From Rhizobium laguerreae (lineage in GTDB: Bacteria; Pseudomonadota; Alphaproteobacteria; Rhizobiales; Rhizobiaceae): a DNA stretch of 64,000 nt. The position numbers were made by a program, and so were the translations under genes. Positions 48,106 to 56,984 of the stretch are shown piece by piece. Every line of letters starts with the position of its first letter. Positions within the stretch are counted from its first letter, which is position 1. The notes under the pieces were generated by a model that saw only the letters and a program-made list of their open reading frames with translations, searched no databases and was not told the DNA's origin. The stretch is from the NCBI RefSeq assembly GCF_002008165.1, contig NZ_MRDM01000015.1, forward strand, positions 1 to 64,000, read 5' to 3'.

Positions 48106-49320
48106 CTACCCCGCTCTCGTTTGCGCCAGGCCATTCGCCTTCAACAAGGCCATAATCATCGGCCCCAGCGAAAATTCGCCTCGCTCCGACCGTCGCGTGA
48201 GATCCCGCAAGTATCCGCCCGGAGAATTGATCATGTTTGCTCGCTCCAGGATGCCGGCAACCGCGATCGCCGCATTTTCCGGCCCCATGATCTCACACGC
48301 CTCCTGATAGGCCGACGGGCTGATCCCCAGCATCGACCGGACGACGACGGCTGCGGACATCAACTCGCGCCAGCTCCCTATCGCGCCGCCGGCCCCATAA
48401 TCGATAACTTGCGGGCAGGCCTTCAACACCAGGCCGAGCGGGAATGCCTTCAACGGCTCTCGCTGGATTCCATTCGCCCCGCTCGATTTTGCCCCCTGCT
48501 CTTTTCGGGAGCTAGGTTCAAGTTCACTAAAGGATTCGGGTTTTGAATTCTGTATGTGACGCTCGGTATGGGCAGCATTGCCGCTTGGATTTTCTGCTTT
48601 TTCCTGATTTTCCAGCCGGTTGAGCACTTCCTCTTTCAGCATCTGCATTTCTTCGAGGATTGCGTTCACGTCAGCGGTCGATGGCGTGCGTGGCAGTCGG
48701 GCAATCAACCCTACATAAATGCCTTCGATCGCCTGCCAATCGCCATCTGCCCCTTCCTCCATGGCCGCCGAAATCAGCTTGCGCACGTCGCGCCGGCAGA
48801 TCGTCAGATTCTCCTTCATCCTTTTGAAGGCGGCGCGCTCCGCTACGATCTGCTGCGCGAACATGGCGAGCTCCTCCGCGCGAGACAGCAATGGCGAAAG
48901 ATCGAAACCGAAGGCGTTCTCGATATCACCCGTGTGGTCTCTGCGTACGTAGCGCTTACCGTTGGCGCTATCTTTTCGAATGATCAGGCCGGCCTCAACA
49001 AGCGCCGCAAGATGCCGTCGGAGGGTGGAACCCGCCATGCCATGGGCACGCAATGACAGCTGCGCGTTCGACGGAAAAACGATGAGCGATGCGTCCTGGC
49101 GCAAATCGTTTTCCGGATAGAAGCTCAGCAAGGCGTCAAGCACCGCCAAGCTGTTGGACTGAATGCCAAGCAGCGCCATTGCCGCGGAAACGTCGCGAAA
49201 GACTTTCCACTTCTCTGCCGACTTCCCCGCCTTGATCTCGGCAACAGCTTGCTGCCGTCTGACCAGGGCAAGCGAAACCGGCCGCCGCCCAAAAGGCGTC
49301 GTCACATTTCCCGTTTGCAT
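48106..49320 (-). CDS. repC: RepC replication initiator
   Basis: Predicted protein of 404 residues of the repABC-plasmid initiator family. Its start, then FRDVSAAMALLGIQSNSLAV, LDALLSFYPENDLRQDASLI, VFPSNAQLSLRAHGMAGSTL and RHLAALVEAGLIIRKDSANG are typical. The C-terminal end contains GPENAAIAVAGILERANMIN and SPGGYLRDLTRRSERGEFSL. RepC initiates at an origin within its own gene, so oriV is expected inside this CDS. It is preceded by the intergenic region holding the antisense RNA. Confidence 0.92.
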   Translation of the reverse strand: MQTGNVTTPFGRRPVSLALVRRQQAVAEIKAGKSAEKWKVFRDVSAAMALLGIQSNSLAVLDALLSFYPENDLRQDASLIVFPSNAQLSLRAHGMAGSTLRRHLAALVEAGLIIRKDSANGKRYVRRDHTGDIENAFGFDLSPLLSRAEELAMFAQQIVAERAAFKRMKENLTICRRDVRKLISAAMEEGADGDWQAIEGIYVGLIARLPRTPSTADVNAILEEMQMLKEEVLNRLENQEKAENPSGNAAHTERHIQNSKPESFSELEPSSRKEQGAKSSGANGIQREPLKAFPLGLVLKACPQVIDYGAGGAIGSWRELMSAAVVVRSMLGISPSAYQEACEIMGPENAAIAVAGILERANMINSPGGYLRDLTRRSERGEFSLGPMIMALLKANGLAQTRAG

Positions 49321-49379
49321 CGTCTCTTACCTTTCAGCAGGCAAAAGAAATTTGCTCACCAAATCGGTGCCAAAGACTC

Positions 49380-49408
49380 TTGACGAGGATTCGAGGAAAT
49401 GCGATTCT
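49380..49408 (+). promoter_or_regulatory. Promoter of the antisense RNA
   Basis: TTGACG at 49380-49385 and GATTCT at 49403-49408 with a 17-base spacer form a good plus-strand promoter in the repB-repC intergenic region, the place and orientation of repABC countertranscript promoters. Confidence 0.6.
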
Positions 49409-49413
49409 GTTCG

Positions 49414-49470
49414 TGCTAAAGAGACAGAAGGGCTTCCGCGACGGCAACGTTGAGGGGGCTCTTTTCTTTT
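49414..49470 (+). ncRNA. Candidate repABC countertranscribed RNA (incompatibility RNA)
   Basis: A short plus-strand RNA is expected from the promoter at 49380, antisense to the leader of repC in the repABC message. It would end near the T-rich CTTTTCTTTTG at 49460-49470. Such RNAs repress repC. Its ends are predicted from layout; a stable terminator hairpin was not clear. Confidence 0.5.
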
Positions 49471-49475
49471 GCGCG

Positions 49476-50501
49476 TTACGCTTCCTTCTTCTGTTTCTGT
49501 TTCGCACGGTGCGCTTCATAAAGCGCCGGCAATTGCTCGAGCACGAAGGCAGCAAAGTCCGGCGTCGCCTTCCGATCGATCATGATTTCCACCTTCGCCT
49601 TGCTCTGCTTCACCTGCGCCAGGCGCTCGCCAGCGGGGCTCGCCATGACTTCAGGGAGACCGCGTTCCAACCGGCGCGGCTTCAGATGTGCAATCAGCGC
49701 CTTGAACCGGTCGGCGGACTGAAGTGACTGCAACTCGCTGGAACGCACCTGCTCTAGGACGTTGTCGGCCGAGGAGGTCTTATCGATCAGTTCTGCCAGT
49801 TCCTGCCAGCTTCTGAGGCCGATACCGGGGGCAGGGCCGATGGCATCGATCAAGTCCGAGGGAAGGGCCTCGATGATGGAGAGCATCTTGGAGAGATCGC
49901 CTTTGTCGACTGACATCGATGAGATGATCACGTCGCGGGTAAAACGTTCTTTCAGGCGGGCGGCAAAGCGCGCCTTCTCGATAAAGGATAGATCCTGGCG
50001 CTCGTTATTTTCCTGACCTTGGGCAACCACCAGCTGCTCGTCCGTCAAATCCCGGACGACCGCCTTGACCGCTAGACCGAGTTCCGTCACCGCGCGCAAG
50101 CGGCGATGGCCGAAGGCAACTTCATAGCGGCCGGACGTCTGCGGGTGAGGGCGCACGAGAATTGGCACCTGCTGACCCTGTTCCTTGATAGACACGAGCA
50201 GCCCATCAATGTCACCCGGCATCCGATCCTGCATGAACGAAGGGTCAATAACCTTCGGATCGAGATCGATCACTGCCTGTCCCTCGGCAAGACGCCGTTC
50301 AATTTCCTCGGCTCGTTCCACGCGATCGTTCTGCTCGCGCAAAGCGTTGCCGATATTGGCGGTCAGCTTGGTCGCGGGGTCACGGTCTTTGCGGGCCACG
50401 CCGAGAAGCGGCATGGTTCGGCTTTTTGGCGCTTGCGGATCGTTCGGCGAAGGCGCGGTCGGTATAGTTGCGGAAACGCCCAAAATGTCCTTTCGGCTCA
50501 T
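49476..50501 (-). CDS. repB: RepB partition protein (ParB type)
   Basis: Predicted protein of 341 residues. The ParB-type core reads PSFMQDRMPGDIDGLLVSIK, then EQGQQVPILVRPHPQTSGRY, RRLRAVTELGLAVKAVVRDL and QGQENNERQDLSFIEKARFA. It is followed by a helix-turn-helix (SSMSVDKGDLSKMLSIIEAL) and a dimerisation end. RepB binds parS and works with RepA in segregation. It overlaps repA by four bases (ATGA). Confidence 0.92.
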   Translation of the reverse strand: MSRKDILGVSATIPTAPSPNDPQAPKSRTMPLLGVARKDRDPATKLTANIGNALREQNDRVERAEEIERRLAEGQAVIDLDPKVIDPSFMQDRMPGDIDGLLVSIKEQGQQVPILVRPHPQTSGRYEVAFGHRRLRAVTELGLAVKAVVRDLTDEQLVVAQGQENNERQDLSFIEKARFAARLKERFTRDVIISSMSVDKGDLSKMLSIIEALPSDLIDAIGPAPGIGLRSWQELAELIDKTSSADNVLEQVRSSELQSLQSADRFKALIAHLKPRRLERGLPEVMASPAGERLAQVKQSKAKVEIMIDRKATPDFAAFVLEQLPALYEAHRAKQKQKKEA

Positions 50502-51712
50502 GTGGATCTACCCCACGCTTTTTTGATCAAAGATTCGATCTCGTCATTGACGGCGTTCATCGCCTCCAAGGCGCGATCGTAGGTGGAACGCGTGAATTGG
50601 CCCCGCTCGACTTCGAAAAGAGTCTGGTTTGTCAGCCCGGCATCGGAGACAGCCGTCGTTTTCAGCATCGGAAAATTGAGCACGTTCTCGCCGAAGATCG
50701 ACCGGAGGTAACCGACCATCTGGTTTTGTGGGCCGTCGCTCGGCTCGAAGCGGGTGATAAGATACCGCATCCAGTTGAAGTTGAACCTGGCGCCGGCATT
50801 TTCAATTTCCCGCAGCAGGTTTGACGTCATTGCCAAAAACTGGTTCATCGACATGACATCGAGCATCTGCGGATGCACGGTCACCAGGATCGACGTTGCG
50901 GCGGTCAGCGCCGAAAGCGTGAGATAGCCGAGCTGGGGAGGGCAGTCGATGACGACGACGTCGTAATTGTCCGCGATGTCCTCGATGACCTGGCTGATCC
51001 GCCCGTAGAAAAGCGTATCGCCTTCCTTGCGGCTCATTAGGGCGCGCGGTGTGTCGTGCTCGAACTCCATAAGCTCAAGATTGCCGGGAATGAGATGGAG
51101 ATCGGGTATGTAGGTTCCCCGGACTACCTCTTCGATCGGGCGCTGCTCTTCATCGTAGCGAATGGCGCCGTAGAGCGTTTCGTTTGGACCTACATGAATT
51201 TCCGGCTGGTTGCCGAACAAGGCGGACAGGCTGGCCTGAGGATCGAGATCGATCGCGAGCACGCGATATCCCCGCATCGCAAGATACTGGGCCAGATGTG
51301 CCGACGTCGTGGTCTTGCCCGACCCACCCTTGAAATTCATCACGGAAATGACTTGCAGTTGCTCGCCATCGCGCCGGTGGGGCAGGTAGCGTCGATTGCC
51401 GCGACCCACCTGATCCATATGCTTCCGGATCTGATGGATATCCTCGATCGAAAATATACGACGGCCGCCCGCACCCGTACTGACGTTCAGTTCCGGCATG
51501 TCGGACGCGATTTGGCGGAGATAGGATTCTTTGACGCCGAGAAGCTTTGCGGCCTCCGACGGCCCAAACCCTCGGATGCCTTTCTCTGCAGACGGCGGAA
51601 AGACCTTGACATGATGCGCTTGCAATTGTCCCGACAGGGCCTCAGCATGCCGCTCCATCAAAGCGGTCAATCCTTCGATTTCCGACGCTGTCTTTACGGC
51701 GTTTTTCGCCAT
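50498..51712 (-). CDS. repA: RepA partition ATPase (ParA type)
   Basis: Predicted protein of 404 residues. An N-terminal helix-turn-helix region (GPSEAAKLLGVKESYLRQIA) precedes the deviant Walker A VMNFKGGSGKTTTSAHL, the box at about 128-135, then LAIDLDPQASLSALFG and VVVIDCPPQLGYLTLSAL. This is the repABC-type ParA, which both segregates the plasmid and represses repABC. The ATG at 51712 was preferred to the first in-frame codon at 51778 because it matches the family start. Confidence 0.92.
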   Translation of the reverse strand: MAKNAVKTASEIEGLTALMERHAEALSGQLQAHHVKVFPPSAEKGIRGFGPSEAAKLLGVKESYLRQIASDMPELNVSTGAGGRRIFSIEDIHQIRKHMDQVGRGNRRYLPHRRDGEQLQVISVMNFKGGSGKTTTSAHLAQYLAMRGYRVLAIDLDPQASLSALFGNQPEIHVGPNETLYGAIRYDEEQRPIEEVVRGTYIPDLHLIPGNLELMEFEHDTPRALMSRKEGDTLFYGRISQVIEDIADNYDVVVIDCPPQLGYLTLSALTAATSILVTVHPQMLDVMSMNQFLAMTSNLLREIENAGARFNFNWMRYLITRFEPSDGPQNQMVGYLRSIFGENVLNFPMLKTTAVSDAGLTNQTLFEVERGQFTRSTYDRALEAMNAVNDEIESLIKKAWGRST

Positions 51713-51816
51713 CCCATAACCCGTTTCTTGCCAGTGGCGGTTTGAAGCGAACAATCGAAAGAATTCCGCCGATGGCAATAGGCCCCGATTCTGTCAGCCG
51801 GGCAAGAGTTTTTTGG

Positions 51817-51831
51817 TTAACAAACAGTTAA
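51817..51831. promoter_or_regulatory. Short inverted repeat upstream of repA
   Basis: TTAAC and GTTAA enclose five bases, about 105 bases before the repA ATG. RepA proteins repress their own operon from such sites; this one is a candidate. The rest of 51713-52089 shows no gene. Confidence 0.42.
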
Positions 51832-52089
51832 TACACTGACTGGTCCTTCCCGTGAAATCGATGGTTTCGAGCCCTCGCATCCATGAAAAACAAGGAGTTA
51901 TCTAGCTATCCGAGAGAAACTGCGATTCCTCTCCCGCGTTGGAAAAGCGCAAGCCAAAGTGCTCGCTTAATCCAGCCGTAGTAACTCTTGCCGCGGAACA
52001 CATTGAGATCTCGGCCGAATCGACCTGTTTGCCAACGAACTTTATTCACTACGGAGCAGAGCGGCGAGGGGAGCTCTCACTCAAAGCAC

Positions 52090-52127
52090 GCGCCGACCCG
52101 GGATTGAACCCGTCGACCTACTGATCG
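52090..52127 (-). other. tRNA 3'-end-like remnant, possible attachment site
   Basis: On the minus strand ATCAGTAGGTC, then GACGGGTTCAATCCCGGGTC and GGCGC resemble the end of a tRNA gene from the anticodon loop through the T arm (GGGTTCAATCCC). The D arm and first half of the anticodon arm are absent, so no intact tRNA is present. The downstream integrase gene ends 142 bases away. Tyrosine recombinases often use this part of tRNA genes, so this may be a relic of an attachment site. Confidence 0.4.
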
Positions 52128-52268
52128 CATTCCTTCGCGAGGGAGGGGCTATGGTTACCTACTCTGTTAGCAAGTTTTGGCGCGAGGTGCTCACGCAAAT
52201 AGGCACACTTTAGCTCGAGCGGGAGACCTTTCGATTCGCCATCTTCGGATACAGAGCAAAAGCCAGCG

Positions 52269-53498
52269 TCACAGCATACGGGCGGCGCGTCCGCTTGGAC
52301 GTGTAGCGTTGTTGTAGTAGTTCGACGCCTGTTGCACTGACCGATGACGCGACTGATCCATGGCTTCGAGGAGCGGGATGTTGCGGATGGCCGCCTCAGT
52401 GAGAAATCCCGACCGCAACCCGTGCGCGGAAAACTCCCCACTATCCAACCCGGCCATTTCCACCCGCTGCTTGATGATCGCATTGACCGATTGCGGATCG
52501 ATCGCCCGCTTTGAGACCGTTCCCCATCGCCCGATCCCCCGAAACACGCTGCCGCTTTCCACCTTGGCGGCCACCATCCAGGCGTTCAGCGCCTCGACCG
52601 GCCGGCCGGTGAGGTAGACGATATCGTCCTGCTCGCCGGTCGTGGTCTTGGTGCGGCCGAGATGGATAGCGAGAGAGGGGAGGGGAGCGCCGTCCGGCAC
52701 TTCGATCGGCGGCTCGACGGTCAACTGTTCACACCGCAGTCCGGCGATCTCGCTGCGCCGGCGGCCACCGGAGGCAAAGGCGACCATCAGGATCGCCCGG
52801 TCGCGCAGATCGCGCAGGCTGTCCGTGGCGCACGTCGCCAGCAGTCTTGCCAGCACGTCGCCGGTGACCGCCTTGGCGCTCTTGCGAAGACGTTGTCTTG
52901 GCGCGGCTCGGATCGCCAGCCGAATGGCTGATTTGAGGGCAGGGGAGGCGAAGGCGCCGTCAAGGCCGCGCCATTTGGTCAGCGTCGACCAGTTCGCCAG
53001 CCGCCGCCGCACCGTGGCTGGCGCGTGTGGACCGACGGATTTGAGAAACCCTTGGCTGCGCAGGTTTTCGTCGACGGCAGCCGGCATTCCGTGATCCGGA
53101 TCGGTTACGCGGCGTTCTGGGTCCCAGAGATGATGCGCGACGAATTTTAAGAGCAGGGCTTCTGGCGCCGGCCAGGGCAGCGATTTTCCGGTGGCGGCCA
53201 GTCCCCAAGCTTCGAGATAGGTCAGATCCGAGGTCAGTGCCCGTAGCGTATTGTCGCCCATGCCCTGGTTGACGAGATGGCGCAGCGTCTCGACATCCTG
53301 GTCGGTGAGCAGCTCGGCAAGCTCGTCGCGGCGTTCGAGCGGCAGCACGGCGGCAATGGTGTCGAGTTCTTCGGCACGGCGCTCGACGGCGGTCAGTGAT
53401 GTCTTGGCTTTGGCCACGGACGCTCCAAAATCGCGGTTTCGGCGGCCTCCAGGGCCGTGATTTGCCGCGATTGTTTCTTGTCGATCGGCGTGGTTCAC
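52269..53498 (-). CDS. Tyrosine recombinase (phage-type integrase)
   Basis: Predicted protein of 409 residues. The N-terminal part is a SAM-like core-binding region. The catalytic part has the arginine in ASGGRRRSEIAGLRCEQL, the HxxR motif in FSAHGLRSGFLTEAAI, and the end HRSVQQASNYYNNATRPSGR with the nucleophilic tyrosine. Full length. Such recombinases on rhizobial plasmids resolve multimers or integrate elements. The adjacent tRNA-like segment suggests site-specific integration. Free-standing gene with its own intergenic regions. Confidence 0.85.
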   Translation of the reverse strand: MNHADRQETIAANHGPGGRRNRDFGASVAKAKTSLTAVERRAEELDTIAAVLPLERRDELAELLTDQDVETLRHLVNQGMGDNTLRALTSDLTYLEAWGLAATGKSLPWPAPEALLLKFVAHHLWDPERRVTDPDHGMPAAVDENLRSQGFLKSVGPHAPATVRRRLANWSTLTKWRGLDGAFASPALKSAIRLAIRAAPRQRLRKSAKAVTGDVLARLLATCATDSLRDLRDRAILMVAFASGGRRRSEIAGLRCEQLTVEPPIEVPDGAPLPSLAIHLGRTKTTTGEQDDIVYLTGRPVEALNAWMVAAKVESGSVFRGIGRWGTVSKRAIDPQSVNAIIKQRVEMAGLDSGEFSAHGLRSGFLTEAAIRNIPLLEAMDQSRHRSVQQASNYYNNATRPSGRAARML

Positions 53499-53613
53499 GC
53501 GGAATCGATTTCGTTGTAATGATAGCTGTTCTAGTCTTCCAAGATCAGCGGAATCTTCTGACTTGGCCGGAATGCGCCAATTGCGGTCATGATCGATCGC
53601 GTGAAATCCTCAG

Positions 53614-54162
53614 CTACTTGATCGATTCTACTATGGATCGGTCTTGCAACACGACAGCGAGCGGCATAGCCAGGCTGCGCCAGAATTCCATCGGATCCAT
53701 GCCCGTCACCCGCGACAGGTAAATGGTCATGGCAGTCCCGTGCGTCACAAACCCTACGGAGCCTTGGTTTGACGCCTCGGCATCGGCGACCGCGCCAGCG
53801 ATACGAGAGAATACCATGTCAGCGCTTTCGTCGCCGAATACGATCTCGCCTGGATGAGAGAAGATTTGGCAAATTCCGTTTTCGAAATTCGGTTTTGATA
53901 AGAAGCCCACCGCCGACCGGCTGTGTTCACGCAGCCGATCATCAACGCGCACAGGTAGCCCCAGATGCCCGCCGATTGTATTGGCGGTCGAAAGGGCCTT
54001 CGGCTCCGGGCTCGCGACGAGTTCGCCGAGACCAAACCGCATAAGCCGCAACCCCAGTGCGGACGCTGCAAGCTTTCCTTCCTCGGACGGGCCCCAATGT
54101 CGCGACGACAGCTCCGGCCGAATTTCGGGCGCAGCATGGCGTATCAGCACGAATTTGCGCAA
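53614..54162 (-). CDS. Histidine phosphatase family protein
   Basis: Predicted protein of 182 residues. It starts MRKFVLIRHAAPEIRPEL with the catalytic RHxxPE-like element near residue 8, and has FGDESADMVFSRIAGAVADA and GSVGFVTHGTAMTIYLSRV with the second histidine in THGT. This is the phosphoglycerate-mutase-like (histidine phosphatase) fold. Substrate unknown. It lies between the integrase and the transposition module and is probably not part of either. The 54163-54435 region beyond it has no gene. Confidence 0.78.
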   Translation of the reverse strand: MRKFVLIRHAAPEIRPELSSRHWGPSEEGKLAASALGLRLMRFGLGELVASPEPKALSTANTIGGHLGLPVRVDDRLREHSRSAVGFLSKPNFENGICQIFSHPGEIVFGDESADMVFSRIAGAVADAEASNQGSVGFVTHGTAMTIYLSRVTGMDPMEFWRSLAMPLAVVLQDRSIVESIK

Positions 54163-54435
54163 CGAGCCAACCCTCCCGACCCCGTAGTCTGTTGACTGAG
54201 AATGCCGCGTCGTACGACCGCATGTAAACCCGAACCCCGCAATGTCCAGTCATAGGCGAGTTGTTATCGCGTTTAGCCATCCGGCGTGACACCCCGATAA
54301 CCGCTTTGGGCCGATTCCGGCCCTTCAGGCCGCACTTTCAAATCGCAGCGTCTTCCAACTGTCATGGTTCGCGAGCATGGTGAGATTTGCAGCGATTGAT
54401 CGTGGCCAGGCCAATGTCCTGGCTAGGAGGTCTCA

Positions 54436-56073
54436 ATGGCGCAGACACCTGAAAGCATTCTCATCAGCGAGACAGCTTGGCAAAAGGCCCTGGCCCGCGA
54501 AGCGGTCATTAGGCCCATCGCTTTCGTCGGGGCGCTGAACGCGGCGGAGAGATTTTCTGCGTGCAGACAGCTGGGCCTCAGGCCAACAAGGTTCTATCAG
54601 CTACTCCGTCAATTTCGGCGAAAGCCGGTCACGAGTTCGCTGTTGGATGAGACGCCCGGCCCCGAGAAGGGGAGGCGGCTTCTATCTGCGGAACAAGAAG
54701 CGGCTGTCACATGGGCCATCCAGGAGACCTATTGCCGCCGCGAGCGGCCGACAATCACCGCCGTCCACGACCATGTTCGACTGATTTGCCGTCAGAGAGA
54801 CCTGCCGGCCCCCTCATGGAAGGCAGTAAAGGTCCGTATCGATCAGGTCGATCGGCAAAAACTGACCAAAGCTCGGGAGGGCGCCCGCGCCGCACGTCAG
54901 CGATACTCTCCCGTTGTTGACGAATATTCAGCACAGCACGCGATGGAGATCGTGCAGATCGATCATACCCTGGTCGACCTCTTTGTCGTCGATGCGGTGA
55001 ACCGCCAACCATTGCAGCGTCCCTGGCTGACGCTAGCGATTGACGTCGCGAGCCGCATGGTGGCCGGCTTTTATCTGAGCCTCGAACATCCATCGTCAAC
55101 GTCTGCCGCCTTGGCCATACGGCACATGGTATTGCCGAAGGCGTCGTGGCTTGCGGAGCAAAATGTGGTCGGGAATTGGCCAGTCCACGGCCTACCCACC
55201 GCCATTCATCTGGATAACGCTCGGGAATTCCGGGGAAGGGCCCTCGCGTGGGGCGTGGCTGAGCATGGCATCAATCTCATCCACCGACCGGTTGCCCGAC
55301 CACATTACGGCGGTCACATCGAGCGGCTTATCGGCACCATGATGGGCGCCGTCCACTTTCTGCCCGGCTCAACCTCGAGTGATGTAGCCTCCCGCGGCGA
55401 TTATGATCCCCGAAAACATGCCGTCATGACCTTTGACGAGCTCGAGCGCTGGCTGACCCTGGAAATTGTTGGCCGCTATCATGCCGACATTCATCGCGCT
55501 CTGAGGATTCCACCTCGCCTAGCTTGGGAAGACGCCGTCCTTGCACGCCACGAGCTTTTGCGGCTCCCATACGACGAGCATCGTTTTGTTCTCGATTTTC
55601 TTCCCTTCGAGGAGCGTGTCATCCGCCGAGACGGATTGCATCTATTCGGCCTGAAATACTGGGATGATGTCTTGAGCCCTTGGGCTGGTGGGCCGGGCAA
55701 AATGCGGGTCCGCTATGATCCCAGGGACATTTCATGCGTATTCGCCGATGCGCCAAATGGCGAAAGCTGGCCGGTCCGGTTTGCAAACCTCGGCCGACCA
55801 CGGATCACGCTCGGAGAGCATCGACAGGCTGTTGCCGCTTTGAGAGCCCGTGGACTTCAATCGGTCGATGAACACCTGATTTTCGAGACCATCGAAGCCC
55901 AGCGGCAGATCGTCGAAATGGCCGGCCGTCAGACACGCAGCATGCGTCGAGGAGTGGAGAGGCGGGCGCGAGCGTTGGCCGCCACCGAGCGACATACGAT
56001 CGGAACGAAGGATGATGACGACGAGAGCGAATTCCTCGACCTGTCGCCGTTATCGGTAGAGGAGTGGTCATGA
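54436..56073 (+). CDS. tniA: TniA-type DDE transposase
   Basis: Predicted protein of 545 residues of the Mu/Tn7-like family. Catalytic residues are in EIVQIDHTLVDL (D176), TAIHLDNAREFRGR (D260) and YGGHIERLIGT (E296), a classical DD(35)E spacing. The N-terminal part has a helix-turn-helix-like segment (FSACRQLGLRPTRFYQLLRQ). It makes the strand cuts and joins during transposition. The ribosome site GGAGG lies before the ATG. Intact. Confidence 0.88.
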   Translation: MAQTPESILISETAWQKALAREAVIRPIAFVGALNAAERFSACRQLGLRPTRFYQLLRQFRRKPVTSSLLDETPGPEKGRRLLSAEQEAAVTWAIQETYCRRERPTITAVHDHVRLICRQRDLPAPSWKAVKVRIDQVDRQKLTKAREGARAARQRYSPVVDEYSAQHAMEIVQIDHTLVDLFVVDAVNRQPLQRPWLTLAIDVASRMVAGFYLSLEHPSSTSAALAIRHMVLPKASWLAEQNVVGNWPVHGLPTAIHLDNAREFRGRALAWGVAEHGINLIHRPVARPHYGGHIERLIGTMMGAVHFLPGSTSSDVASRGDYDPRKHAVMTFDELERWLTLEIVGRYHADIHRALRIPPRLAWEDAVLARHELLRLPYDEHRFVLDFLPFEERVIRRDGLHLFGLKYWDDVLSPWAGGPGKMRVRYDPRDISCVFADAPNGESWPVRFANLGRPRITLGEHRQAVAALRARGLQSVDEHLIFETIEAQRQIVEMAGRQTRSMRRGVERRARALAATERHTIGTKDDDDESEFLDLSPLSVEEWS

Positions 56074-56984
56074 CGGAATATCCCCATCTCCTGCCGGCCT
56101 ATCGCCAATATGCCGAGATGGGGATTGAAGAACGGGTGGCCTGGATCCGGGCAGATCGTTGGTTGGAAACGGCCGATGCGAGGGCAGCGCTGGCGCGGCT
56201 TGAGGATTTGCTCTCTTATCCGCCGCGAGACCGAATGCCATGTCTGCTCCTCTACGGCGACACCGGGATGGGAAAGACCAAGATCATCCGAAAGTTTCTT
56301 CGCGACCACCAGCCCAAGTTCGATCGCGGAACCGGGGTGACCATCATGCCCGTCGTGGCGATGCAGATGCCCGCCGAACCTGTTGAGCGCGACGTCTATG
56401 GTGAGCTTCTCAATGCGATGAGCGCGCCTGGCCCGGGCGGAGATGCAACGTTCCGTCTGAAGACCACTTGCCGGACCCTCATGCGCAAGATGGGGGTGCG
56501 GATGCTGATCATTGATGAGATCCATGCCATGCTGACCGGGACATATCGGCAGCAACGGATCTTCCTCAATGTCATTCGCTTTCTGGCAAATGACCTCAAA
56601 GTTCCGCTGATTTGCGCCGGCACGGATCTGGCCCGCCAAGCGTTGTTGACGGATCCGCAGCTTGCGGAGCGGTTCGAGGCCTTTCACCTCAAGCGCTGGT
56701 CCAATACGCAGCAGCTTTCTCAACTGCTTGCAAGCCTTGGGAGCATCCTCCCTTTGCGCGAGCCGTCGCAGCTTGGGACTGCAGCGGTGCGCCGCAAGGT
56801 GCTGGATATGACCGACGGCGTTACGGTGCGAGTTTTCCGGCTCATCGAGACCGTTGCAGTTGACGCGGTCCGGACTGGGGCGGAGGCAATCAAACTGGAC
56901 AGTTTCGATGGTGACAACCTCGTGCTGCCACTGGTCGCCATGGCACGGCGATCGGAACGCCGCCTACAGCGGCAGGCAAGCTGA
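56070..56984 (+). CDS. tniB: TniB-type AAA+ transposition protein
   Basis: Predicted protein of 304 residues. Walker A GDTGMGKT is at residues 63-70, and Walker B is in MLIIDEIHAMLTGTYRQQR, then FLANDLKVPLICAGTDLARQ. TniB and TnsC/MuB relatives choose target DNA and activate the transposase. Its ATG overlaps the tniA stop by four bases. Confidence 0.88.
   Translation: MTEYPHLLPAYRQYAEMGIEERVAWIRADRWLETADARAALARLEDLLSYPPRDRMPCLLLYGDTGMGKTKIIRKFLRDHQPKFDRGTGVTIMPVVAMQMPAEPVERDVYGELLNAMSAPGPGGDATFRLKTTCRTLMRKMGVRMLIIDEIHAMLTGTYRQQRIFLNVIRFLANDLKVPLICAGTDLARQALLTDPQLAERFEAFHLKRWSNTQQLSQLLASLGSILPLREPSQLGTAAVRRKVLDMTDGVTVRVFRLIETVAVDAVRTGAEAIKLDSFDGDNLVLPLVAMARRSERRLQRQAS

Noticed and set aside
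52090..52127. A functional tRNA gene
   Set aside because: Only the 3' half is present; the D arm and acceptor 5' strand are missing.
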